Below are positions 36,994 through 45,661 of a DNA stretch of 64,000 nucleotides, one piece after another. Position 1 is the first letter of the stretch. The number at the start of each line of letters is the position of its first letter. This stretch comes from Leptospira selangorensis (GTDB lineage Bacteria; Spirochaetota; Leptospiria; Leptospirales; Leptospiraceae), in the NCBI RefSeq assembly GCF_004769405.1, contig NZ_RQES01000005.1:434001-498000 (forward strand), given 5' to 3'. The notes beneath the pieces were generated by a model, which did no database searches, had not been told where the DNA came from, and was given only the letters and a program-made list of their open reading frames with translations. The translations under genes were made by a program, and so were the position numbers.

Positions 36994-38934
36994 TTATACT
37001 ACGGAAGAAAGTTCTTCCATTTCAATTTGCAGTTTTTCCCAGGTTTCGGTCAACTTAGAGATCTCTTTTTTAGTCTCGTTATAAGTGTCTAGTTCCATTT
37101 GATAACTGCGCTTTTTATAGAACTCAGGATCTGCGAGAAGTTCTTCTGAGTTGGATTTATTCTTTTCTAATAGAGCGATCTTAGCTTCGATTTGTTCTAT
37201 TTCTTTTTGGATTTTTTTGACCCGATTTTTGTCAGCGTTCTTCTGGGACCGGGTCTTATTCTCGCTACCTGCGTTTTCAGTCGGAGCTTTTACCGTAAAA
37301 CCGCCTTCTGCTTCTAATTCTTCCGGAGGGAATTTTAGATAATCCGAAAAGCTGGTATTTAGATCTTTTACTTTTCCGTTCGAAACAGAAACGGTCCTTG
37401 TACACAGGTCCTTTAAGAAATCAGGATCGTGAGAGATAACTAAAACTGCTCCGGGATATTCTTGGAGTGCACGTTTCAAATTGTCCCTTACTACTAAGTC
37501 CAAGTGGTTGGTAGGCTCGTCCAAAAATAAGGTATTGGAAGAGAATCTAACTAATAAAGCCAATCTTAATCTGCTCTGTTCTCCTCCTGAGAGAAGTCCC
37601 ACTTTTTTAAAAACTCTATCATCACTGAAAGAAAAATAACCCAAAAGTTTTCGAGCTTCCACATCCGGAAGATCCGGATACACGGAAAGAATAGTTTCTA
37701 GAAGATTTTTTTCCGGATCCAGGTGCTCATGATGGTTTTGGGAGAAGTAGCCAATCTTTGTTTTAGGTCCAAAAGTAACCGAACCTTCGGATAATTTATG
37801 AATTCCTAATATGTTCCTTAAAAATGTGGATTTACCCGCTCCATTAGGACCGATAATGGCGATCTTGTCTCCATTAGAAACATGAAGTTCCGCGTTTGAA
37901 AAAATATTTTTCCCTGTTTTTTCGTAAGCGAAAGAAGCGTTTTCTATTCTAAAGGAAAGATTACCACAAGGAGTATAATTGAACCTGTATTCGGTTTTGG
38001 AATTCCAAAAGGAATCTTCAGGTTCATCTACCTTATCCCTTTTTTCCAATTTTTTAATAACACTTTGGACTTGTTTTGCTTTAGTCGCCTTGGAACGGAA
38101 ACGTTCTATCCACTCGGTTCTTTTCTTTAAATAAGCTTCTTCTTTTTTGAATTGAAGTCTTAACTTATCCAAAAGTTCATTTTTGTGTTCGAAATAATCT
38201 TCTAAGGTTCCTTTAAATTCCAAAACACCGGAAGGATTCAATTCTGCGATCGTATCCGTAGTTGCATTCAAAAACTCAGGATCGTGAGTCACCAGAACAA
38301 AAGAACGATTTGTATCTACCAAATATTCCGCAAGCCAAGCCTTAGAAGCGTGATCCAAATGGTTGGTAGGTTCATCTAAAAGAAGAAGGTTCCCTGGGTT
38401 CAAGATTGCGATCGCAAGTCCAAGTCTGTGTTGGTAACCGGGAGAAAATTCTTTTACCTTTTTCTCCATTTGGTCATTAGAAAAGCCTAAACCACCAATG
38501 ATCTTTTTGGCTTGGGCTTCTAACTCATGAACACCGTATGTAAATGCATATTCTTCTAATTGGCTTTGTTCTTCTAATAAAGAAGTAAATTCGGGAGAGT
38601 CATGATCCGTGCGATCCATTCTTGCATGAATGTCCTCGGCACGTTTTATATATTCATTATAATGTTTGTGTTTAGATAGCGCAGTATCGATTACTCTTGC
38701 TTCAAAATTGAAATCCGGGATCTGCTGGAATAAAGAAATTTCAGTGTGTTTGGAGCGACTGACTAAACCTTCTTCAGGATTTAGTTCTCCCACGGCCATT
38801 TTGAATAAAGTGGATTTGCCGGAACCATTTGGTCCGACTAAAGCGATTTTGGAGCCCGGCTTAATATGCCAGGAGAAGTTTTCGAAAAGTGTGGAGCTAC
38901 CGAACCGGTGCTTGATATCGATGAATTGTAGCAT
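36994..38934 (-). CDS. ABC-F family ATPase (ribosome-associated type)
   Basis: Two ATP-binding domains on one chain have Walker A motifs GPNGSGKST and GPNGAGKST and Walker B/DEPTNHLD motifs. They are joined by a long charged linker (ELLDKLRLQFKKEEAYLKK...) and followed by a C-terminal coiled coil. No membrane segment is present. ABC-F proteins act on the ribosomal E site. The second signature is standard (LSGGEQSRLRLA), but the first is FSPGYQHRLGLA. Resistance versus housekeeping subtype cannot be told. At 646 residues it resembles Uup/YheS. Confidence 0.9.
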   Translation of the reverse strand: MLQFIDIKHRFGSSTLFENFSWHIKPGSKIALVGPNGSGKSTLFKMAVGELNPEEGLVSRSKHTEISLFQQIPDFNFEARVIDTALSKHKHYNEYIKRAEDIHARMDRTDHDSPEFTSLLEEQSQLEEYAFTYGVHELEAQAKKIIGGLGFSNDQMEKKVKEFSPGYQHRLGLAIAILNPGNLLLLDEPTNHLDHASKAWLAEYLVDTNRSFVLVTHDPEFLNATTDTIAELNPSGVLEFKGTLEDYFEHKNELLDKLRLQFKKEEAYLKKRTEWIERFRSKATKAKQVQSVIKKLEKRDKVDEPEDSFWNSKTEYRFNYTPCGNLSFRIENASFAYEKTGKNIFSNAELHVSNGDKIAIIGPNGAGKSTFLRNILGIHKLSEGSVTFGPKTKIGYFSQNHHEHLDPEKNLLETILSVYPDLPDVEARKLLGYFSFSDDRVFKKVGLLSGGEQSRLRLALLVRFSSNTLFLDEPTNHLDLVVRDNLKRALQEYPGAVLVISHDPDFLKDLCTRTVSVSNGKVKDLNTSFSDYLKFPPEELEAEGGFTVKAPTENAGSENKTRSQKNADKNRVKKIQKEIEQIEAKIALLEKNKSNSEELLADPEFYKKRSYQMELDTYNETKKEISKLTETWEKLQIEMEELSSVV

Positions 38935-39003
38935 GGTTCCTGGGAATATTGAGGCCCCTCCGCACGAGTCCGCGGAGGGTTTTGCGGGATTTGAAAGTAG
39001 TGC

Positions 39004-39168
39004 TTACTTCTTATTCGCGAGTTCTTCTTTTCTCGCTTTAAGATGCTGTACGTACTTGCTCGTTTCCCCGTTCATCTTCTCGACTGCGTCTTTCAGAGCT
39101 TGATCAAGCTCCCCGGCGCTCATCTTGTTGATTTTTTTGTTCTTCTTTTCGGCTGTCTCTTCAGACAT
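39004..39168 (-). CDS. Very small charged helical protein
   Basis: The 54-residue product (MSEETAEKKNKKINKMSAGE...) is almost entirely charged and helical. ATG 39168 is chosen because GGAAGGTACCT directly precedes it; a 10-codon longer frame exists. Clean codon use and the Shine-Dalgarno support a real gene. Its function is unknown; it could be a small nucleic-acid- or ribosome-associated protein. It lies 69 bases upstream of the ABC-F gene, in the same direction. Confidence 0.65.
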   Translation of the reverse strand: MSEETAEKKNKKINKMSAGELDQALKDAVEKMNGETSKYVQHLKARKEELANKK

Positions 39169-39320
39169 AGGTACCTTCCGATGCGTTCGTATTGCCAAAA
39201 TTTACGGAAATACCTCTTTCGACAACCTATTTTGGTCCGGAAGCCGGCTTCCGGTCCTGGCGAGAATAAATTAGAATGGAAATATGTCCTGATTTGGGTT
39301 CTATAGGATGCGGATTCGGC

Positions 39321-39767
39321 ATGTTATATAATTTATTCCAAACTAAAGAAGGTTTAGGGCCTATATTTCTAAGACTGGGCCTCGCCATTTGTATCTTCCC
39401 ACATGGAGCACAAAAAGCATTGGGTTGGTTCGAAGGTTCCGGGTTTTATACTGCTATGGACTATTTTACCGAAACCTTAGGCGCTCCTTATGTCTTAGGA
39501 GTTCTGGTGATCGGTTTTGAATTTATCGGAACAATCTGTTTTGTATTCGGATTTCTGACAAGGTTCTGGGCCTTGGGGCTTGCAATTACTTTGACAGTGG
39601 CAGGTTTCACTCATATCGAATATGGCTTCTTTATGAATTGGTTCGGAGACAAGGGTGGAGAAGGTTTCGAATACCATATTCTGGCAGTATCAGCGGCGCT
39701 CTCTCTTTTATTCAGAGGAGCTGGGTCCTTCTCCTTTGATAAAAAATTAGGCGAATGGTCAGTTTAA
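39321..39767 (+). CDS. DoxX-family membrane protein
   Basis: Four hydrophobic segments are seen. The N-terminal LGPIFLRLGLAICIFPHGAQKALGWF is the DoxX signature, and GFLTRFWALGLAITLTVAGF and YHILAVSAALSLLF follow. DoxX-type proteins are inner-membrane proteins related to quinone or redox functions. ATG 39321 gives the usual 148-residue length; ATG 39276 is possible. No partner gene is adjacent. Confidence 0.87.
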   Translation: MLYNLFQTKEGLGPIFLRLGLAICIFPHGAQKALGWFEGSGFYTAMDYFTETLGAPYVLGVLVIGFEFIGTICFVFGFLTRFWALGLAITLTVAGFTHIEYGFFMNWFGDKGGEGFEYHILAVSAALSLLFRGAGSFSFDKKLGEWSV

Positions 39768-39772
39768 GGCAT

Positions 39773-39801
39773 AAAAAAACCCGGGATCGAAACCCCCGGG
39801 T
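39773..39801. terminator. Terminator mainly serving the FecR-type gene
   Basis: The stem ACCCGGG / CCCGGGT is preceded by seven A, which form a U-run in the leftward transcript of the FecR gene. The rightward doxX transcript has only a weak T-tract after the stem. Confidence 0.8.
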
Positions 39802-39832
39802 CTTAACTTAAGAAGCTATCTATTAATTTTTC

Positions 39833-40879
39833 TTAATAGATGATCTTTTCGACTGCGTTCTCATCCAGGATATAAGATCCTTTCAGTGTTTGAACGATCA
39901 GTTTTCCTTTCTTCTGAGAAACCACAACACCTCTAAGCTCGCGACCATCTTTCATGATGATCTGTTCGATACTTTTATCGTAAAGTTCTTCCAGCTCTTG
40001 TTCGGTCTTAGCAGTCTTTAAGTTTTGAGTAGAAGCTAAAACTTCTTTATCAAGACCGCTTAGGTTCTTGCGCATGTCGCCGTATTCAGGACCTTCTTCT
40101 TTAGCGCGTTTTTGGTCTTCGATTACGATAACTTTCTCGTTTGTGACTATGATCAATCCGCCAGTGATTAAAGCTCTTTCAGATTTATCATGGATCAAAG
40201 GAGTTACTTCGACTGCACCTTCGACTACGAAGACAGAAGATTCTTTATCAGAAGCATTTACTTCGAATGAAGTTCCTCGGACCGCAGCCACCACAGTAGG
40301 AGTATCTACGAAGTAGTTTGCGTTTTTCTTTTCCTTCTCAACTAAGTTCAGGATCTTACCTGACATTAGGGAAATCCTGATTTGAGAAGAGTCCGTTTGT
40401 CTTAAACTTTTGAGAACTAACTCGGAGTTTTCTTTTAAACGGATTACGCTGGAATCGGTTAGACCGATATCGATCGATCCACCTTTGCCGGTTACGATCT
40501 TATCGCCTTCGCTAAGTATATCACCTAAATGTAATGCGACAGGAGTCTCTTTTACATTCTTTGCTTCGCCTTTAACGAATACAACTGCCGCTTTAAGCAG
40601 TGTGCCTTCGGCTACAGGTGCGGCTTCTTTTTTGAAAATAGTGAAATAAGTTCCGGCTCCAATTCCTACGAATAGGATTGCTGCCGCAGCTAAGAACCAT
40701 ACTTTATTTTTGGAGCCGCTCAGTTGAACTACATTGTCCTTAGTAGGAGATTGCATGATATTTGCCTCCACAGAGAAGCGAGGAGACATGCCGACCCAGT
40801 TTGGATCGAAGTCGGGTGCCTTAGAATCCGGTAGAGACTTTTTGAGGAGCTCTGCGAATGTTTGGAATTCAGGGTTCAT
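39833..40879 (-). CDS. FecR-domain membrane protein, probable anti-sigma factor
   Basis: An N-terminal cytoplasmic part (about 60 residues) is followed by one membrane segment (VWFLAAAAILFVGIGAGTYFTIF) and a periplasmic FecR domain (GDILSEGDKIVTGKGGSIDI ... VAAVRGTSFEVN). The last 40 residues (IIMKDGRELRGVVVSQKKGK...) form a further small strand-rich unit. FecR proteins regulate ECF sigma factors, and one is encoded 169 bases upstream. ATG 40879 has AGGA eight bases upstream; ATG 40888 is too close to it. No TonB receptor is nearby, unlike classical FecIR. Confidence 0.85.
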   Translation of the reverse strand: MNPEFQTFAELLKKSLPDSKAPDFDPNWVGMSPRFSVEANIMQSPTKDNVVQLSGSKNKVWFLAAAAILFVGIGAGTYFTIFKKEAAPVAEGTLLKAAVVFVKGEAKNVKETPVALHLGDILSEGDKIVTGKGGSIDIGLTDSSVIRLKENSELVLKSLRQTDSSQIRISLMSGKILNLVEKEKKNANYFVDTPTVVAAVRGTSFEVNASDKESSVFVVEGAVEVTPLIHDKSERALITGGLIIVTNEKVIVIEDQKRAKEEGPEYGDMRKNLSGLDKEVLASTQNLKTAKTEQELEELYDKSIEQIIMKDGRELRGVVVSQKKGKLIVQTLKGSYILDENAVEKIIY

Positions 40880-41047
40880 TCTTTCCATCCTCTTTACCGT
40901 ATCCTTTAGTCCCGGGCCTGTTCACATTGTCCTGCCCGCTCAGTTGGATCAACAAACTGAAGGAAAGTACCTTGCTCATTTTTTTGAGTAGGGATGGCTT
41001 TTTTGACGAAATGAATCGATTGTTCTAAATACATTTTAGCGAAAATC

Positions 41048-41602
41048 CTAGGATTTCAGAAAAGAAGAAGGTTGTATGCCTCTCTTCTTTCCCTCTTGTA
41101 AAAGCTGTTTTTCGGCTCTTTCCAGAAGTCTGGAAACCCCGGATACGGATAAGTCCAGTACGGAGGCTATCTCTTCCAATTTGCAACCTTGGGAATAACG
41201 TAGCTCAATTGCGGTCTTTTGTTCTTCCGGTAAGGTGCTTAATAATTCACTTAAAATCTTTCCGAGATTTTGGGCTTCCATCTCATCCAGGACCTGGTTT
41301 TCAGGGCCTTGGCCTTTGGAGCCGAATAAAGAAGAAGTTTCCTCTCCAACGAGAGCAACGTTCTTTTGATAATAGGACTTCCCATGATTGATCATTAGAT
41401 TTCTGGAAATCCTAAATAAGATCATCCTGGAAACCTGCTCATCCGGTAATTCCTTGCCCGAATAATGTTTAAAAAAGTTCAAAAAGGTGTCTTGTAATAG
41501 ATCTAAGGCTGTGGATTCATCTTGGACAGAGCGCCGAATAAATGAAAACAAGTGATCCTTATTTTTATTGTATAGTTTTTCGAAAAACAAGGTTTCAGAC
41601 AC
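41048..41602 (-). CDS. ECF-type RNA polymerase sigma factor
   Basis: The 184-residue protein has region 2 (DHLFSFIRRSVQDESTALDLLQDTFLNFFKHY) and region 4 (LPEEQKTAIELRYSQGCKLEEIASVLDLSVSGVSRLLERA) with a short linker, and no region 1 or 3. This is an extracytoplasmic-function sigma factor. The downstream FecR-type gene is its likely regulator. It is divergent from an envelope protein gene over 139 bases, a good candidate target. Confidence 0.9.
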   Translation of the reverse strand: MSETLFFEKLYNKNKDHLFSFIRRSVQDESTALDLLQDTFLNFFKHYSGKELPDEQVSRMILFRISRNLMINHGKSYYQKNVALVGEETSSLFGSKGQGPENQVLDEMEAQNLGKILSELLSTLPEEQKTAIELRYSQGCKLEEIASVLDLSVSGVSRLLERAEKQLLQEGKKRGIQPSSFLKS

Positions 41603-41692
41603 GGTAGAATAGAAATTTTTTTCTATTGGTCTTTTTTCAAGTAAATTCGGTTTTTTCTTGTAGAAAGCAATCAGTTTTAAAACGGTTATAGC

Positions 41693-41711
41693 CAGACAAT
41701 TTTAGTGTCTG
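41693..41711. promoter_or_regulatory. Inverted repeat upstream of the envelope protein gene
   Basis: CAGACA and TGTCTG are separated by seven bases, about 30 bases before the ATG of the gene at 41742. It could be an operator or a leader hairpin; no T-run follows. Confidence 0.35.
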
Positions 41712-41741
41712 TAGTCCTAAACCAAAGGGATTTAAGATAAC

Positions 41742-42545
41742 ATGCCTTATCGTTGGCTTTTTGCAATTTGTTTCCTAATAGTTTCCCATTCCCTTTTTGG
41801 TTCTAGCCTAACCTTAAAAAATGGAAAGGTAATCCAAGGGAAAGTGGTAAACCAAACCCGTACGGAAGTCCAGATCGAAGTGGATGGAAAGGTTCTAACC
41901 ATTCCAAAAACAGAGATTGCCGAATTGAACTTAAAAGATACCCCTAAACAGGAAGTGAAAAAGGATCCTGTTAAACCTAAAGAGGAACCTAAAAAAACCG
42001 AGGAAGAGGTAGCGGTCCAGAGATGGTACCAAAAACCTCGTTGGGATTATTCTCTCAGATCGGCAGTGGTTCCTGGTTGGGGAATTTGGAAAGCCGACAA
42101 GAAATACAGGGCTTCTGCGACATTTGTAGCAGTTATAGGGGCAGCTTACCTGGTTGTTAAGGCCCAGAATGATTTCAGTGCGGCCAAGAACGCTTACGAG
42201 GAGAATGCAAGAAATTATTTCATATTTGCATTGAACGATCCTGTCCTTTCTTTACCTGCAAATACTACCCAACGTTTGCTGGGAGCCTTTTTGGTGAACA
42301 AGGGTGCATTCAATCATTACCAAGGCCTTGCGGGAGAATCCAATAATTACCAATATTTGTTCGGGATTGCTTACGGATTGCAGCTATTCTATTCCTATTA
42401 TTTAGGAGTAAAGGCAGAGCAAGGTATTGCAGAAGGACCTAGCTCAGGTTTTAGATTCAGTTTCGCTCCTTCTTATCAACCTATGACCGTTGGTGGCAAT
42501 GGTTTAGGTTGGAATGGGGAACTGAAATACGAGATTCGTTATTAA
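41742..42545 (+). CDS. Exported envelope protein (DUF5683-like), unknown function
   Basis: A signal peptide (LFAICFLIVSHSLFGSS) is followed by a short strand-rich unit, SLTLKNGKVIQGKVVNQTRT, resembling the tail of the FecR protein. A P/K/E-rich linker and a membrane-associated section come next, with SLRSAVVPGWG, hydrophobic helices ASATFVAVIGAAYLVV and YLFGIAYGLQLFYSYYLG. The YxLRSAxxPGWGQ-type motif is seen in DUF5683 proteins. Divergent placement suggests control by the ECF sigma factor (inference). A terminator follows. Confidence 0.75.
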   Translation: MPYRWLFAICFLIVSHSLFGSSLTLKNGKVIQGKVVNQTRTEVQIEVDGKVLTIPKTEIAELNLKDTPKQEVKKDPVKPKEEPKKTEEEVAVQRWYQKPRWDYSLRSAVVPGWGIWKADKKYRASATFVAVIGAAYLVVKAQNDFSAAKNAYEENARNYFIFALNDPVLSLPANTTQRLLGAFLVNKGAFNHYQGLAGESNNYQYLFGIAYGLQLFYSYYLGVKAEQGIAEGPSSGFRFSFAPSYQPMTVGGNGLGWNGELKYEIRY

Positions 42546-42551
42546 GTTCTA

Positions 42552-42585
42552 AAGTCGTTCTCTAATAAGGAGAACGACTTCTTCT
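42552..42585. terminator. Terminator between convergent genes
   Basis: An 11-base stem (AAGTCGTTCTC / GAGAACGACTT) with a seven-base loop follows the stop at 42545 by seven bases; a T/C-rich tract follows. It lies just before the stop of the convergent lipoprotein gene. Confidence 0.8.
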
Positions 42586-44224
42586 ATTGAATTACAGTAA
42601 CAGGAGTTTGTATACCATTTGAATCCGTAGGATAAATGGTAGAAGTTCCTTCGATATTACCGCCGAAGTCTGGATCAAACAGGTAGATCGCTTTGCTAGA
42701 CTCGTCTCCCGCGCTGATAAAACAAGCAGCAGTCCTACAAGTGATTGAAGAGCCCATTGTGCTACTTGTGCCTATTTCGGAGACGGAATAGTCTGTAGGA
42801 GTTCCTGCAGCTCCGGAAGTGATCGCCCCGGAAGTGATCGTAACCGGAAGATTGGATACTTCATTATATACTCCCATATCCGCACAGAATGAGTCATAGG
42901 AAACCAATAGATTCGTGCTGTTTGCAATTGCTACGGAAGGAATCATATATTGGTCCCCACTACTATTGACCGGGTCGCAACCGTAAGGATTTGTTTCCGT
43001 TCTCATTGTTGCAGGAGTAACTTGGAAGTTATTAGAACTTTTTAAAGTAGCCGAATTTACGTTTCCGGAGCCGTCCGTATTTGTTTGGCTATAGAATAAC
43101 CAAATATTAGTGCCTTGAGTAAATAAAGAAGGGTAATCCAAAGCCAGAGAATCAGTTCCACTTGTGGCAGTATAAGTTTTTACGGAAGTGGCTGCTCCGG
43201 TTGAGAAGCTGTAAGCAAGTAAAGAATTTGCTCCTCCGCTTGTTCTTTGGCGGAAAGCTGTGTAATAGGTGCTACCACTCAAAATTACATCCGCGCTAGT
43301 ATAAGTATTACTAGTCGAAGAAGCGATACTCGTCGCTGTTCCAAGAAGGGCTCCTGTGGAAGCGTTGATCCTTTGGTATTTCGCAGCTCTAGTGGAAGCG
43401 GACTCCGTCCATACGACTGCAAATTCTCCGCTTGGATTATAGGCAGCGGAAACTTTTCCGATCGTAATTCCGGATCCAGTATAGATCGTAAACGTTGACC
43501 CTAGCGCAGTAAGACTTATATCGTAAAATTGCCCTTTGATAGTAGTGTCAGCCGACTTCCAAACAAGCAAATAATTGCTTCCGGTCCATACCAACTCAGG
43601 ATCCACAGAACTCGGTGCGCCTCCAACCGTAACCGATAGATTTTTAGTTACTACGTATGGATTTACGGCATGATTCACTCCAAACAATTTTAAAACCGGG
43701 ACTCCTGAGTTGTTTTTCCATCCAGCTGCGATTGCCAATTGTCTTTCGCATACAATCGTAGCGGTTCCAGTTGTTCCAGCCGTACCACTTGCATTTGTGC
43801 TGATACTGCAGGCCTGTCCCTGCGTATAGGAACCTAATGAGATCGAATAAGAATCTCCACTGGTAAGTTCTGTGGAGAAAGAATAAGAGCCGTTTGCAGT
43901 TAACGCTAAAGTTTGTGTCGTGCTATCAGTTGAATCCGTTAAAGTAAGATTTAGATCGTTAGAGGTTATATTTAGGTAACCGCTTAAGGAAATATTTACC
44001 GGAGAAGTAGCAGCAGGAGAAGTCCCGCCAGCATTCCCAAGATTACCAAATATACCAAAGTCACCATCCGAAAGTAGTGCGCCTATAGCAGAAGAACTGG
44101 CATCTATACTGATTGCCTTAGCATTATTACAGCCTTGCACCAATAAGAATGAGAGAAGAAAACATCCGTGAATTAATAGGTAAAATCCATTTACGGCCTT
44201 GTTTGAATTCAGAAATCTTTTCAT
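42584..44224 (-). CDS. Large Ser/Thr-rich lipoprotein, unknown function
   Basis: The signal peptide ends in LLVQGC with lipidation at Cys32. After it comes NNAKAISIDASSSAIGALL, a start shared with the two neighbouring lipoproteins. A carboxypeptidase-like or Ig-like strand domain follows (SGYLNITSNDLNLTLTD...TANGSYSFS), then a long region with WxxSNYLLVWKSAD and AVVWTES-type repeats resembling a beta-propeller. ATG 44224 (546 residues) is used; a 16-codon extension lacks signal-peptide character. High S/T/G content is typical of surface lipoproteins. No enzyme motif is seen. Confidence 0.8.
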   Translation of the reverse strand: MKRFLNSNKAVNGFYLLIHGCFLLSFLLVQGCNNAKAISIDASSSAIGALLSDGDFGIFGNLGNAGGTSPAATSPVNISLSGYLNITSNDLNLTLTDSTDSTTQTLALTANGSYSFSTELTSGDSYSISLGSYTQGQACSISTNASGTAGTTGTATIVCERQLAIAAGWKNNSGVPVLKLFGVNHAVNPYVVTKNLSVTVGGAPSSVDPELVWTGSNYLLVWKSADTTIKGQFYDISLTALGSTFTIYTGSGITIGKVSAAYNPSGEFAVVWTESASTRAAKYQRINASTGALLGTATSIASSTSNTYTSADVILSGSTYYTAFRQRTSGGANSLLAYSFSTGAATSVKTYTATSGTDSLALDYPSLFTQGTNIWLFYSQTNTDGSGNVNSATLKSSNNFQVTPATMRTETNPYGCDPVNSSGDQYMIPSVAIANSTNLLVSYDSFCADMGVYNEVSNLPVTITSGAITSGAAGTPTDYSVSEIGTSSTMGSSITCRTAACFISAGDESSKAIYLFDPDFGGNIEGTSTIYPTDSNGIQTPVTVIQ

Positions 44225-44382
44225 TTTAACTCTCCATTGCGAAGAAGGGAAAATTCGGACAGTTTTCCCCATAACAAGGGTAACAATCCGCTTTAAGCTC
44301 TTTGAGCTTTTTTTTAAAAATAAATAATTTTTTTACTAAAATTTGCTGAAATAAGATTTAAATTGCAGCCTTGTTCGAAAAC

Positions 44383-44410
44383 AAAAAAACCCCTCAGTAA
44401 GAGGGGTTTT
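44383..44410. terminator. Bidirectional terminator
   Basis: The stem CCCCTC / GAGGGG with a five-base loop is flanked by seven A and four T. It lies 33 bases beyond the stop of the DUF1554 gene at 44444 in the direction of transcription. Confidence 0.85.
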
Positions 44411-44443
44411 GTCCTATTTGCATTATTCGCTTAATAAGGGAGG

Positions 44444-45574
44444 CTATTGGCCAACACAGACAATATTCCGTCTTTGAGAACATAGGGTTGGGATTACCAC
44501 AGCAGGATCCGTATTAGTCAATTCTGCAATGGAGTTTCCGTCAACTGCAGTAAGAAGTCCCTGGGTTCCAGTTGCTACGGAAGAATACCATGAAGAATAA
44601 GGTGCTCCTGAAAGAGCTAATCCTCCGCATTGAGTTGTCGTAGGAGAACCCGCTGTCCAATCTATAGAACTGAAGCCTGTCCATATTCTGCCAGAAGTTC
44701 CGAGAGAATTAGTCCACTGAGCTGCATTTGCAAATCCGATCGTAGTACCAGTACTAAAGTTGTATGCTAATTTGGTTCCACCTTGGCTGAAATATCTCCG
44801 GTAAGAACTGAATACCCAATCGGTGGAAGTATTTCTGAGATTGCTACTAGGACTATAACTCACTACAATCAATGCCTTATAAGCTACATCTGGGTTGGCA
44901 TTGCTTGGAACATTAGAGTTACAAATATCATCTGCAACTTCTCTTGGGCCGCCAAAAGTAGAATTATCTATTCCCTTTTTAGCAAAGTCTCCCGTATAAC
45001 CTGCTCCGTTATTAGTAGCTACGAAGATACATTTATCACTATCGTTTACTTTAACTTTAAACGTCTGAGAGATTCCGGAAGATACGTCTACTGCGACAAG
45101 GTCATAATAGTTGTTCTGACAGTTATCATCCGGTTGAGAATTGATTTGGAATCCGTTTTTATAATCGAAGTTGGCGTTCTGAGGATTTGGTGCGAAGGCC
45201 AAGGTAAGATAATCCTGATAACCTCCTTGGTCCGGATTATAATCTGTTACAAAGGTAATATTATCGTTCTTATAAAATCTGAATTCGATAGAGCTCCCGT
45301 CACTAGGAGGGTTCTGGATTGCGAACATAATATCCGCGGCATCGTTTTCATCTACCGTAATGGTGGTTTCTCCCTCATTCAATAAAGGCTCTATCGGATA
45401 CGGGGGAAGAGTAACAAATAAATTCCAGAATATAGAAGGATCTATCGTGATAGCACCCGCTAGGCTGGGTTTGCTCCCATCCAGAGCAGTGGATTGCGCA
45501 TTATTACACTTGGAAACCCACAAAGTAAGACATAATAAAATGAAAGCTGTCCTTAATGATTTAGATCCTTTCAT
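44444..45574 (-). CDS. DUF1554 lipoprotein
   Basis: The signal peptide ends FILLCLTLWVSKC (Cys23), followed by NNAQSTALDGS. A Calx-beta-like strand domain (TITVDENDAADIMFAIQ ... VKVNDSDKCIFV) precedes a C-terminal DUF1554 domain (about residues 180-376). The latter contains DDICNS, YKALIVVS, the WVFSSYRRYF segment and a terminal RNIVCVGQ; DUF1554 is known mainly from Leptospira lipoproteins and has a C-type-lectin-like flavour. Surface location is likely; function unknown. It is paralogous to the next gene upstream. Confidence 0.85.
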   Translation of the reverse strand: MKGSKSLRTAFILLCLTLWVSKCNNAQSTALDGSKPSLAGAITIDPSIFWNLFVTLPPYPIEPLLNEGETTITVDENDAADIMFAIQNPPSDGSSIEFRFYKNDNITFVTDYNPDQGGYQDYLTLAFAPNPQNANFDYKNGFQINSQPDDNCQNNYYDLVAVDVSSGISQTFKVKVNDSDKCIFVATNNGAGYTGDFAKKGIDNSTFGGPREVADDICNSNVPSNANPDVAYKALIVVSYSPSSNLRNTSTDWVFSSYRRYFSQGGTKLAYNFSTGTTIGFANAAQWTNSLGTSGRIWTGFSSIDWTAGSPTTTQCGGLALSGAPYSSWYSSVATGTQGLLTAVDGNSIAELTNTDPAVVIPTLCSQRRNIVCVGQ

Positions 45575-45661
45575 ATTTGCACCCGCCCAATCTCTAAGGG
45601 AAAAATACCCCTAAAGTATGAAAACAGTCAGGCTGGAAAAAAATTGAACGATTTTTTTGGT

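Noticed and set aside
36994..38934. Unusual first ABC signature (FSPGYQ) as evidence of a new ABC-F class
   Set aside because: The essential Ser and Gly are kept and such variants occur in ABC proteins; not enough to claim novelty.
38956..38979. GC-rich stem CCCTCCGC/GCGGAGGG after the small gene, followed by TTTT on the plus strand
   Set aside because: Both neighbouring genes run leftward, so the T-run is on the wrong strand for a terminator; no rightward gene ends here.
42584..44224. Low-complexity Ser/Thr/Gly DNA that might be a tandem repeat
   Set aside because: No regular DNA period was found; the bias comes from the amino-acid content of a surface lipoprotein.
44783..45385. 200-codon plus-strand frame opposite the DUF1554 lipoprotein gene
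   Set aside because: Mirror frame of a real gene; no start signal and no recognisable domain.
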